Part shown: positions 32,395 through 43,092 of the stretch, piece after piece
Layout of the letters: the number at the start of each line of letters is the position of its first letter
How positions within the stretch are numbered: the stretch's first letter is position 1
Position numbers and translations under genes: made by a program
Notes under the pieces: generated by a model
The model's database searches: none
What the model was told of the DNA's origin: nothing
What the model saw: only the letters and a program-made list of their open reading frames with translations
Source of the DNA: Phytophthora colocasiae
Taxonomy: Eukaryota; Oomycota; Peronosporomycetes; Peronosporales; Peronosporaceae
Assembly: GCA_018806915.1 (NCBI GenBank)
Contig: JAGKQI010000088.1
Span: 558,001 to 622,000 of the forward strand
Direction of reading: 5' to 3'
Length of the DNA stretch: 64,000 nucleotides

Positions 32395-35300
32395 ATGGCT
32401 ACACCAGGATCTACGAGAGGAGGACGCTGTGGTCGTGGTCGGAGTATTCCGACAAGTCAATCCAAGCGTCTACAAGGTTTGTCGCCTGAAGAGCAACCAG
32501 ACTTGGACGCTATCCAGAAGGCGGCCCGCGAGAAGAGGAAGGCTGCGAGAGAAATGAAGGCAGCCGAGAGAGTGAGCGTCGCTGAACAGCGGTCGAAGAC
32601 CAGCCTGCTGAGGCCAGAAGCTCAGGAGACACCCGCTGTCTCTGGTGACCAAGGTTCCGAAGATGGCCCGTCAGAAGTCGAAGTTTCTGTGGATGAGGTG
32701 AAACTAGAACCCGGACTCTCTGAAGAACATGTTCCGCAGTCTCCAAAGTCTGAAGACGCATCGATGTCTGATGACATGCCAATGAAGTCTGAAAATTCTC
32801 TGAAGACACCGTCTGACGAGTCTGGGAGGGCTGATTCGCTTGATGGAGAACGTACTCTGAAGTACGTGCGCCGTGAGTTCCGCCGCTGGAGAGATATTGA
32901 TGCCGGCAGAGTCGTACCGCCAAACGTCGAGTATGTATGGCCAACGATGAAGCCCAGTGCCGATGTGTTCCAGAAGGCTGCTGCAGCGACTGGTGACAAC
33001 ATCAAGTGGCGATGTTCCTCCGTCTACCCTGAGGATATGTGGATTTCAGAGTTTCACGTGAGGCGTCATGGTTTTGGCAGAATACAAGACCTTTCTTATG
33101 TTGAGATTCCGATGAGCACGTTGACAGCACCAGAGTGTGTGGCAATTCTCCAGACAATGTTGTACGAGGCAGGTTTCGAATCCCAGAACCTCCTCCCGAC
33201 ATTATCTCAGACTCAGGTGTCAGCTGTCTTCGAGTCTCAAGTACGCAGTGTGGCGTCCAAACTTCAGAGTCGACTCGCTGTAGAATTAGTTGAGTGGGCC
33301 ACAGTGACCGCCAGGTTACAAGTAAATCGACTCCCAGAAGACATGACACGAGAAGACACAACAAGCCTAGATGAAGCAGACCGTGTATTACCTGACAAGG
33401 ATGCTGACCTACAAGGATGACGACTGATCATGCGACTCCGGGTGACCGGACTCCGAGTGACGCACAGTTCTGATGGTTCCAGCAGTGACAAGCCACCACG
33501 GTCCAAGCGTTTACAGCAGAGACCACCCCGCCCACAAGTCCCGTCAACACCGTCAGTTTTGTCGACGCCGTCGCTGTCTTCGCTACCGCAGTACGAGAGT
33601 CGTTCCGATAACACACGACCGGAGTCTGAAGCTCCAATGTATGAAGATCAGAACCTTTCTCAGACTCGAATGACGGACGTGCCAGTTCCCAGTGTCATCG
33701 TGACCTCTGATGACCAGTCGATTGTATTCCAGACCTCTCGTGAAGGCTCTACGGACTCGTCCTTGATGTCCATGAGTCGAGGGGCGGCGTCACACATGCC
33801 ACTGTCTGCGGGAGGTCTGGTGATGTCTGCACAATGCGACGGTGGTTTCACTGATGGAGATACCATGAGGCTTGAAGTGCCTCAAACGCTAGGGAGCATG
33901 CCAATGGATATGGATGAATTCGATATGGCGAAGAAGCCCGGAATTCCTGAGAAGATGTCTGAAAACCAGTTGTCATTCAGAGATTCTCCACATGATTTCA
34001 GACAACAGATATCGGAAGCTCCACAGCCGGCTATTTCAAGTCAAGGGGCGAGTCATCGATGCCGACAACCGAGCGAGGGTCTCCAGCCAACATCTTCCAG
34101 TCGCTTAGGTTCCATTGACTTGAGCCGCACAAAGTCCGAAACCCGAAGTTCGCAAAGATCAAGCCCAGCCAAGATGGAGTTGTATATCATGAGGCAGCAA
34201 CAAGAGTGGCAGAGCCGGGTAAATCAGGTGCAGATGGAGTTCTTGGCCCGCCAGCGCTTGGAGTCCATGGAACGTGACCGCCGTTGGGAACAACGCGACT
34301 TGGAAGCAAGACGTGAGATTCAGAAGCTCACCGACCACTTATTGGAGTCTGAATACGCGAGATTGGAGGCTGAGAGACGTGCGGACGACGCTGAAGAACG
34401 AAGAAGTATGGTATCTGAGAGTAAACTCAGAAATCGCAGCGCGGCAGAGTTGGAAACTCTGAAAACGGAGCTCTGGAACTCTGAAAACCAACGTCTGGAA
34501 TCAGAGTTTGCTGAACGTTGGCGACAGAGAGAGGCCGAGGCCGAAGCCGAACGTGCGCGTGCGCGTGCGACTGACGAGATGAAACGAGACTGGATTTCTC
34601 AAATGGAAGCCTTACAGCAGCGAATGAAAGACGTGGAAGCCGAGCGCGACAGGGAGAAAGAAAGTTCTCACAACATGCAACGGTTCAATGCCGGTCAGCT
34701 GAGGAACCTTCGAGCGACATTTTCCCAAGTTCAAGAGGCGAAGGGTCGGTCACCCTGATTTAGCAACTGCAACCCCGGTGTTTAACACTGGGAACCCTGA
34801 AGTTGCAACTATGTACCCAGTATCCGGGTCAGAAATCAGAAGTGACGCAAGTGGTTGAACCCATGTCGCATCCACCGGCTCTCAAGACGGAATCCCGAGA
34901 GGTTGCGACCTTCCCGGAAGCTGCCCCTGCAAAGCACGGAAACGCGAGTGAAAGCTGAGAGGAATGGCGCTGCTACTACGACTGCTACGGCCACCCAAGT
35001 GACTCAAGTGACCCCGGTGATAGAGACCAAGGGCGATACCAGACATACATCAACTCCAGGACGAGATCAGCCGCGGAGAACAGAAGCTAGGCGGACTAAT
35101 GGAGACCGAAGAGCATCTCGCAGAGAGAAGCGCCACAGTAGAACAAAAGATTCTGGTGGAGACTCTGATGACTCGAGTTCAGACTCTTCGAGTTCGTCAT
35201 CAGACAACTCGGAGCCAGGTGAAGTGGTGAATCTGACGACAGCGACTCAAGCACAGGCCGGGACCACACTTCTGACACTGAGGCCGTTCATGAACTCCAA

Positions 35301-36518
35301 TAACCTTGGAGAATTTGATCCCAGAGCTACGCTCAGGGAACGCGTCCACTGGTGGGAGCGGTTACGAATATGGCATCTCAAGGAGGGTGGTCGACTAAGA
35401 CGCGCATCCAGGAACTCAAGTTGAAACTTCCCGTGTCTGCGCGAGACTGGTTTAACCAGCTCCCCAAGAGTGTGTCTCGTGACTGGAAAGAGCTGTCCTC
35501 AGAGTTCAAGAAACGATACTGCAAAGCTCGGTCGTCGTATTCCGAGTGGTATTTCACGATGACCATGAAAGACTCTGAAACTCCGCTTGAATTTTTCTAC
35601 TGACTCAATTCTGCCGCTGGGAAAGCTGACATTGATTTCAGGAAGTCATCCAAGCGTCTTGAGAAACATGTATTGCGATTCATCTCGAAGCTCAAGGATG
35701 CACGTCTGAAAACTTCGCTGCAAGGTCAGAGATTTCGACGGATTTCAGACTTAGAGTATGCCTTGCAGCAAGATGAAGATGTGTGGCGAACTGGTGACCA
35801 AGAGATGACCCCCGCCAAGTCTCGAGATTACCGGGCCGACAACATTCCGCGAGGACAGTTCAAGCCCAAGCGTGTGCACCGGACTTATGTCGCAAGAGAC
35901 GTGGGTTTTGAGGATTATGACTCTGAAAACTCTGAAAATCATTAGGAGTCTCTGAAATCCAATCAGGATACCAGAGACCAGACTGGTGATTCCAGACTTC
36001 CAAGTGCGACTTCAGAATCTACTCGCGATGAAGATACTGCGCAAACCTCTTCGAGCAATTCAAGGGCTCCACTAAGTGCAGATTGGACGCAGACTCTGAC
36101 GAATGAAGTATATCGAGTGATGGTTAACATGGGATGGCGACCGCCCCGCCCCCCCCCCCACCCCCCCCAGTCTCCGTCTGGATCGTCAGGCCAAGGATTC
36201 CACCAGAGGCGTCATGAGAATAATGGCTATTGGAACAAGTTCTGTGAAAAATGTCAACGCTCAGGACACTCGGAAGAAGATTGCTAGAGAGATGTCACGT
36301 GTGACCGATGCCAGGAAAAGGGCCACCCGAGTCGAATGTGTCGGGTGCCACCCTTTGAAGTATGTGGAAGAGTGCACCTTGGAAAACCCTGTGAATATTT
36401 GAAGACGCCGGAAGAACTCAAGCAACTCGCTCGACAAGGCGCACTCAAGGACATGCCGAAACATCTACGGGAGAAACTCCTGGGTGATGAGGCAGACTCT
36501 GGGAAGCCGTCAAACTAA
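32395..36518 (+). pseudogene. gag: Element A2 gag, multiply interrupted
   Basis: Begins MATPGSTRGGRCGRGR. TGA at 33418-33420 replaces the CGA of A. A frameshift lies near 34745, further shifts near 34900 and 35360, TGA at about 35601 and TAG at about 35943. The coiled coil (34171-34750) and capsid domain (about 35290-35720; HWWER, ARDWFNQLPKSVSRDW) match A. Unlike A it keeps zinc knuckles at 36240-36400: CEKCQRSGHSEEDC, CDRCQEKGHPSRMC and a VCGRVHLGKPC module, followed by EELKQLARQGALKDMPKHL. A polyC-rich stretch lies near 36140-36170. The domain order is a template for what A has lost. Confidence 0.82.
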
Positions 36519-36664
36519 TATGCCCGTCGGATGGGGATCCGAAACGCGCCGGGCATGCCAATACCCCAGAGTTGTGTGTTCTAGTGTGTGTAGGACCGGA
36601 GCTGAGAAAGACTCAAGATAACAATCAACAATGCATGACTACTTTTGCCCAAGAATCAACCATA

Positions 36665-37186
36665 CCGTAATATCGGTGTCAAGTGTCACCCCCCTGGTGC
36701 CAACAAATCTAATGATTGGGATAGACTCAAGGTGCTGTGTAGAGATAAGAGAAACCCGCTGCAGCTGTTTGCAAGTCGTACAACGATGCAACTTCCAATG
36801 CTTCTATTCAACAGCTCCAGCATTGTATTGTACCCTGCAGAAGTGAAGACACCGGTAGTTTATTTCTAGGAATATTAAAGCTACCAGAGATAGAAAATAA
36901 GACATGGCAATCACGACGCGCATGATGCGGGTTTCATACATGCAAAGCGCAAAAAGCAGCCTTGAATGCAAAAGTCTCAGACTTTAGCCTTGGTTTCCGA
37001 TTGCCCCCTGTTCACTTCTCTGCTCTGCGGTTGTTCGGTCTATACGTAAGTGCCTTTAAATATCTGAGGGGTGACACTTGACAAAGCGGAGCAATCCTAC
37101 TTGGCTGTTGCGCAATCGAGGGTTGTGATTGGCTAGAATAGGGGGTGACAGTTAACAAAAGCGGACACTTGACACCGATATTACGG
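36665..37186. mobile_element. 522-bp MITE with perfect 23-bp terminal inverted repeats, TA target site
   Basis: Termini 36665-36687 and 37164-37186 are exact reverse complements (start CCGTAATATCGGTG), flanked by TA at 36663-36664 and 37187-37188, as in Tc1/mariner-type elements. An internal GGGTGACACTTGACAAAGCGG (about 37066) echoes the termini. No transposase is encoded. It separates the gag tail from the protease of A2. Confidence 0.85.
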
Positions 37187-37257
37187 TATCTTCTGGAAAC
37201 CCAGGAAGCAAGTTACCTGAGATCGCCGAAAACGCCGACACGACATCAGACGACACA

Positions 37258-38183
37258 GTGTCGTTCAGGTTGAAGGATGGCGAATGCTATGGCTGGTGGG
37301 AGGATAATTATCCTGATCGTTCGAAGCGAGATGTGGTGATGGTGCATGGTGCTGTGAATGATCACCGGACCAAGATTCTCTTGGATACTGGTGCGACCAT
37401 AAACATTCTGAGTTACGACTTTGCGCGTAAGCTCGGACTCAGACTTAGGTCGCACAAGCAGACGAAGGTGTCGAGGATGGGTGGTGTTCCAACATATATC
37501 GGTGCCAGCGCTGAGATCAAGTTGACACTTGGGCCAAGGGTGGTGTATATTGTGGATGTTTGGGTCGCGAATATCGGTAAAGGAATTGACGTGCTTTTGG
37601 GAATGGGCTTTATGTTTGCTGCTGGAGTAAGGATTAGCGCTCGAGAAGGTCTGGTGTCGTTACCGGACGAAGTAGTGGTGATGATGTGCAATTGGGAACT
37701 GGTGATCACATTGGTCGTAACAGGTCGGTTAGACCAAGTGAGGCCGTTCTCCTGAGCCCGGGTGAGGAGTTTATTGTCCGAATTGACTATGGACCGACTA
37801 ACCCGCAACGGGAAGTTGTGTGGGCTGGACGCGGTGATCGCTGGGTTACTCAGCTGATTCATGCGGCACGCTCCTGTCCTGTGGCAGTTCGCGTGGAAAA
37901 TATTTCTGATAAAGACACTTGGGTCAATGAACTCTCTGATGTCGCGAAGATCGTGGAATATGGTTTCTTCCCGAGGCATGGACGTTTCGTGCGTCCAGGT
38001 TCCGCTGCTTATCGTGATTGGGAGGTTCTGATTCTAGAAAGCACCCCGTCACCAGAGACTAGGAAGCGTATGAAGCGAGAGGCAGAATTGGAGGCCCTGA
38101 TGCCGCAAGCCCCGTGTGTAGATCGTCCAGACTACCCATGGCCGACTGAGATACTGCAACGTCCAAGGTTCGACAACGCTTGA
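37258..38183 (+). pseudogene. pol: Element A2 aspartic protease and linker
   Basis: The protease frame at 37258-37755 has ILLDTGATINILSYDFARKL (catalytic DTG) and VLLGMGFMFAAGV. A frameshift near 37700 moves to a second frame ending at 38183 (TGA), with EAVLLSPGEEFIVRI and the protease-to-RT linker. A typical start is not evident, and the preceding 37189-37257 is open in frame. Confidence 0.8.
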
Positions 38184-39860
38184 GTGCAGTTTGTGAAACC
38201 AGACTCACCTCCGACCGTGAAGCGAGTGCGCTTCGCTCTGGATGCATCCACCCAGACGGATGATGATTGTCACAGTGAATCAACGGGAAGTACGGAAGTT
38301 GGTGTAGACACCAGAGATCTGGAAACATTCTCTGAAAGTACTTCGCACGAAGACCCTGGTGGCAACTCTGTTGCTTTCGACGACGATGTCCTAGACTCGA
38401 AATCGAAATGTCTCCGAGATAATCTTCAGACTCCGGAGTTGCCTGCAGACGATTTGGACTTAATGGACGAGTCTTGGGATATCCCCATTCAGGGGATGCC
38501 TGGAACGCCTGTAGAAAAATTACGAGTGGAGTACGAGCGGTGTATGAAAGTCTCGAATGAAGAATTAGACCTGGAGCCGGGTGTGTATATGCGAGAGGGT
38601 ACGGAACTTCTTGCTCAATTACGCGATCAACTGGTCATGTTACCAGAGCTGGAAGAGTTGACACCAGCGTGTGATATTGATAGCGCTGACGTTGGAGAAC
38701 CGGGAAAGACGACTCCAGAAATGGAGAAGAAGCTGCGTGACATTCTGAAACACCACAGGAAAATATTCCTGGGAAACGGTAATGCAGCACCCGCACCGGC
38801 AAAGGGCGTGGTCTGTGATTTGGATGTGGGAGATGCCAAACCGGTGGCTCAGCGTCCGAGGTCCGTCGCTCCCCACTTCATGCTGAAGGTGTACGAGCTT
38901 CTGAAGAAACTTCTGGAAACTGGTTTGATCGAGTATTCCAATTCGCCGGGGGCATCTCCTATCGTGATCTTTCTGAAGAAAAATGGTGTTGACATACGAA
39001 TTTGCATCGACTATCGCATTGTGAATGGCTTTATTCAACTATCGCACTACCCTCTGCCTCTTATTGACGATCTCCTGATTGGTTTTGAGGCTGCTATGTG
39101 GTTCATGAGTTTGGATATGGCTAGCGGCTTCTGGGCGATCAAGATGACAGAGCGTGCGCGACTGATATCAGCTTTCATTGGCCCGTTTGGACACTTCCAG
39201 TGGGTGAGGACGCCTTTCGGTCTAAAGAACGCCCCCCTTGTGTATCAAGCTATGTTGGATAATTGCCTGTGGGGATTTGCGAGACTGTCACCAGAAGAAG
39301 AAGCTGAAGTTGATGCGGAGGTTCTAGAATTTCTGCAACTCCGGCCTCAGGACTCTGAAAAACACCCTTCGGACTCTGAGAATCATACACCAATTTCAGA
39401 AATGACACCACTCACAAGTCAGATGACCGTTTTCCAGAGAAATATTCCCATCCCCACATGCATGGGCCCGGTCCTGGGGAGGAGTTCGTATATCGACGAC
39501 ATTGCACATGGAGCACCGACTTGGGACCAACTATGCGACGACTTGAACGCCCTGCTTTTCAGACTTCGTTATTGGAACATTTCTGTGAGTTTGCCCAAGA
39601 GCGAATTTGGGAAGTTGTCGATACCGTACCTCTCCCACGAAATCAGTGCTGAAGGTCTAAGGGCACCATCCAAGATCGTCAAAGGAGTTGAAGAGTTGCC
39701 ATTTCCGTCTACGCTGAAGGGAGTTCAGAGTTTCATGGGGAGCCTCAATTATTACAACAAGTTCATTGAGGATTATCGCTGCTACTCTCTACGAGCTGAC
39801 GGACGAGCAGATTCGTGCTGGACGAGACCTGACTCGTGCGAAGAGGCATCGAGATCCTGA
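38184..39860 (+). pseudogene. pol: Element A2 reverse transcriptase
   Basis: Acidic linker to about 38790, then the RT. Motifs are SPGASPIVIFLKKNGVDIR, ICIDYRIVNG, SLDMASGFWAI, FGLKNAPLVYQAMLDN and the catalytic SSYIDDIAHG (39485-39514), followed by the thumb (LPKSEFGKL, LKGVQSFMGSLNYYNKFIED). A frameshift near 39775 leads into the RNase H frame. Catalytic Asp residues are present, so loss of function is due to frame breaks. Domain order and YIDD match element B. Confidence 0.85.
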
Positions 39861-40829
39861 AGCGCAAAATAAACTCTACAGACATCCAGACTGGACCAGA
39901 CCGTTCGTTGTCATCCCGCATGCGAACTCTTGGGCTGCTTCGGCAGTTTTGGGGCAGGAATATGAGGGAGTAATTCACCCGGTCCGGTTCACAGGTCGTG
40001 TCCTGAACGATGCCGAACTCAGGTATCATATCGCTGAGAAAGAGGTGATTGTGATCCAGAGTTTTGGAGAATTTCAGAGCTCTGGTGGAGTCAAGTCCAG
40101 TGATTGTGATCTATACCAGATACTCTGTCCTGAAATGGTTGTTGACATCGAACTCCACTGATGGCAGAAATGTCAAGTGGGGTCTGAAGTTGTCGCATTG
40201 GAACCTGGAAATCTGCCGGGTCCAGCGCGATGAAGATGGACTCCCAGCTATACTCGGCGCGGGCATTACCCCTCGAGAACATCTGGACGAAGTCTCTGAA
40301 AACCTGATCCCAGCCAAGGGGCGAGTCAAGTCGCCAGTTCCTATCAGTGTAGAAATGTTGGAGGCAGATTATCAGGGTTATATCCTGAGTTTCGACGGTG
40401 CCGCAAAGACGTCTACTCGTCTAGGGAGTTGTGGGTGTATACTCTGGAAACTCCCGGGGTGGAGTGTCCTGGAAGCCCGAGGATTTCCTCTGACGGGGAT
40501 GTCACTGTAAATGTCTCAAGAGTACTTTGGCCTGGATTACGGCCTGAAGATGGCGCTCGAACATGGAATACAGGAGCTAGTGGTCGTTGGAGACAATAAA
40601 ACAGGCCCAGGGATTGATCAACTGCAACCAGCCTAACCTGCAACGGAGGTTGGCCGAATTTAAATCTCTGAAAGCCAAATTTCAGACTCTGAAGTTGGTA
40701 CATGTGAAGCGCGAGTTCAACCAAGCGACGGATTACCTGACCTCGAAGACGCTGACCCTTGGAGAAGCTTGGCGAGTACAGGATGATGATGATCTTGCAC
40801 ACCTACAACTGGTATCCAAGGTTCAATAA
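39766..40829 (+). pseudogene. pol: Element A2 degenerate Ty3 RNase H plus second RNase H
   Basis: The first domain (39850-40280) reads FVVIPHANSWAASAVLGQEY; the catalytic Asp expected in this motif is absent, as in B. The second domain starts at 40380 with GYILSFDGAAKTSTRLGSCG and continues over two frameshifts through LVVVGDNKT (about 40580) to VHVKREFNQATDYLTSKTL (about 40700). Two RNase H domains in tandem match element B. The acidic residues of the second copy look retained. Confidence 0.78.
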
Positions 40830-40832
40830 AAA

Positions 40833-42713
40833 TTGATGAAGCCTCGCTCAGTCCCGAACAGGAAAGCTCAAGGGTCAAAGATACCAGACTCTGAAGGCCA
40901 TAATGCGTCACCAGAATCTGAGGGAGTCCCTGGTCCGGAATCCGCACCTCTGTCAAGATCGGCCAGGGTGCTAGTGGCTGTAACTCGTGCCCAGGCCCCG
41001 CCTGACGCTAATCCGCCTGAGGGCGATGACGAACGAGAACCTTTAGGGCCTTTGGAGTTCCAGGCAGAACGCTGACGACGGATTAAGGCGCATCAGAGCC
41101 AGGACCCGTACTTGGTTGAGCTCATGAAGCCCCTGAAAGGCGACGTGGGAGATTTACCACGACCCCGAGTCAGGAAACTTGCCAGAGTTGCCGAAGATTT
41201 CGTTCTGGATTCTAGAGACGTGCTGTATCGCCTGAGCCGCGCTACTCGAGAGCGGCCCCGAGACAATGTTGACGAACTCAGACTGGTGTTTTCCAGAGAC
41301 TTGCATCCAGACTTGTTGCATTACGCTCATGAAGACTACCAAGGTGGACATCAAGGGATTAGGAAAACCTTTGAGAAGCTGAGTTCGGAGTTTTACTGGT
41401 TGGGTATGTAAGCCGATTTGGAGAGATTCGTGAAGGAGTGTGTGAACTGTGCCAGTGGCAAGGGGCAACCCCCAAATCCTGGACCGTCACCTGGGAATAT
41501 CGAGCCCAGCCGGCCGTTTGAAGTGGTGTCTATGGATTTTGTGACACACATGCCGAAATCAGCGCGTGGAAACACATTTCTCCTACTCTTCCAGGATATG
41601 TTCTCAGGATACGTGATGTGCAAACCGATGAGTGTCACCACGGCCTAAGATGTGGCGGAAGCATATGAGGAGCGAGTTTTCAGGATCTTCGGAGCTATCT
41701 CTCTGATTCGCCACGACCAAGACCCTCGCTTCATGAGTGAGGTGTTCAAGTGTTTCAGAGGGCTTTTGGGTAGCATACAACGAGCTACTCTGGGGTACCG
41801 GCCTTAAGCTAACGGCCAGCAAGAGCGGTCAGTACAGACTGTGGTGCACGCGATTAAGGCATATATCTCTGAAGCTGATCAGAGTGATTGGGATGATCAT
41901 GCTGAACGTCTGATGTTTGCCCTGAATACGTCATTCGATGCCACCCGTCTGGAAACACCTTTCTATTTGGTGCATGGTTGGGATGCTTACGGGACGGTGT
42001 CCGCTATGCTTGGACCCAAGCCGTCGACGACTCAAGAGCGAACTGCTTACGAGTGAAGAAGGAAGATGCAGCGAGACTATAGTTATGCTCTGGCGTGTGC
42101 CGAGGATCTCCAGAAGAAGGCAAAACGTGACCGGTCTGAAGAACAAACCAGAAAGTGGAACGAGTTATCAGAGCGTCTGAAATCAGGTTTTGCTATAGGC
42201 GACGCCGTATGGCTCTACATACCTAAAGTACAAATAGGATTGAGCAGGAAACTGGCGCGCATGTGGCACGGACTCTTTAGGATCGATGAAGTGCTGGACG
42301 ACTTCAGAGTACGACTCAAAGTTGAAGATACCGGCTATCGCGTGAACCTCTGGGTGCATGTGAGCCGTCTGAAACCCAGGGCCCTGTTTCCCAGACGACC
42401 AACGGCAGAGCTTCAGATTCCAGAAGATGATGACTTTGACGCTGCCTTGTTGCCAGAAGATAGTTGGGAGCCTGACGCTGAGAATGACGAGTACGAAGTG
42501 GAGAAGATTTTGGATACCCGCTGGAGCAAACGTACCAGAACGTCCAAACGCCTGCGCGAGTATCTCGTTAAGTGGAAAGGTTACGATGAAACTGAGTGGT
42601 TACCATTATCAAAGTTGAATTGTGGTGCATTACTTTACGAATTCAATCTGAGTGCACGAGCACGAGCTCGTTTCCAGGCAATACAGGCTGGAGACGATCA
42701 CCCCAGAGTCTAA
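40833..42713 (+). pseudogene. pol: Element A2 integrase and chromodomain
   Basis: A linker, then the integrase zinc domain (HYAHEDYQGGHQGIRKTF and CVNCASGKGQ). The core has D in VSMDFVTHMP, D in LIRHDQDPRFMS and E in NGQQERSVQT. Chromodomain: YEVEKILDTRWSKR and YLVKWKGYDETEWLPLSKL (about 42495-42640). Stops at 41409, 41646 and 41805 are all TAA in places where CAA would fit (for example YRP-stop-ANG). TGA ends the frame at 41073 and at 42054 there is another stop. Inactive, but otherwise full length. Confidence 0.85.
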
Positions 42714-43092
42714 CGACTCTGAAAACACATCTGGGACTCTGATATCTGAGGAATTTCAGAAATTGATTCTCAGAGGATGGTAAGTCTGAGCGCATGTTTT
42801 CAGAGATATTTCTGAGACTCATGTGCTTAGAGATGTGATCGATTATGTTGTTGCTTGTATGAAAACGACGATGGGAATGTGAACATGGAACTGAATTTTT
42901 TGTGGAGATGAACGTGAGATTATGAACGATGAGATGATGAGAAGAAACGCGATTAGGTGGAGTGATATTGAAAAGTTAAGGGACTAGGAGACTACACTGA
43001 GGCCAGGGTTTACGTCACAAATGCAGACAACTATTTGGCTTCTCAAGATGCAGTCTTCCCGTGGGTACCGTGGTGGACATCTGAGCTTCAAT
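42714..43092. other. 3' non-coding tail of A2; element boundary not resolved
   Basis: Rich in TTTCAGA/TCTGAAA words like the rest of A2 up to about 42830, then ordinary sequence. No LTR and no clear polypurine tract; GGCCAGGG at about 43010 is the nearest purine-rich candidate. No gene is visible. Confidence 0.5.

Larger units (their letters stand above)
30609..43000 (+). mobile_element. Gypsy element A2 (relative of A with pol), 3' LTR not found
   Basis: LTR at 30609-32292, primer site, gag, then protease, RT, two RNase H domains, integrase and chromodomain to 42713. It holds many stop codons and frameshifts and a MITE at 36665-37186. The right end is approximate. Sequence after 42713 resembles a non-coding tail, but no LTR copy follows before the gag-like relic D, so the 3' LTR was lost or replaced. 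Confidence 0.82.

Noticed and set aside
36140..36172. C-rich run, and the 14-G run at 58441-58454
   Set aside because: Homopolymer tracts prone to sequencing error; noted but not interpreted as signals.
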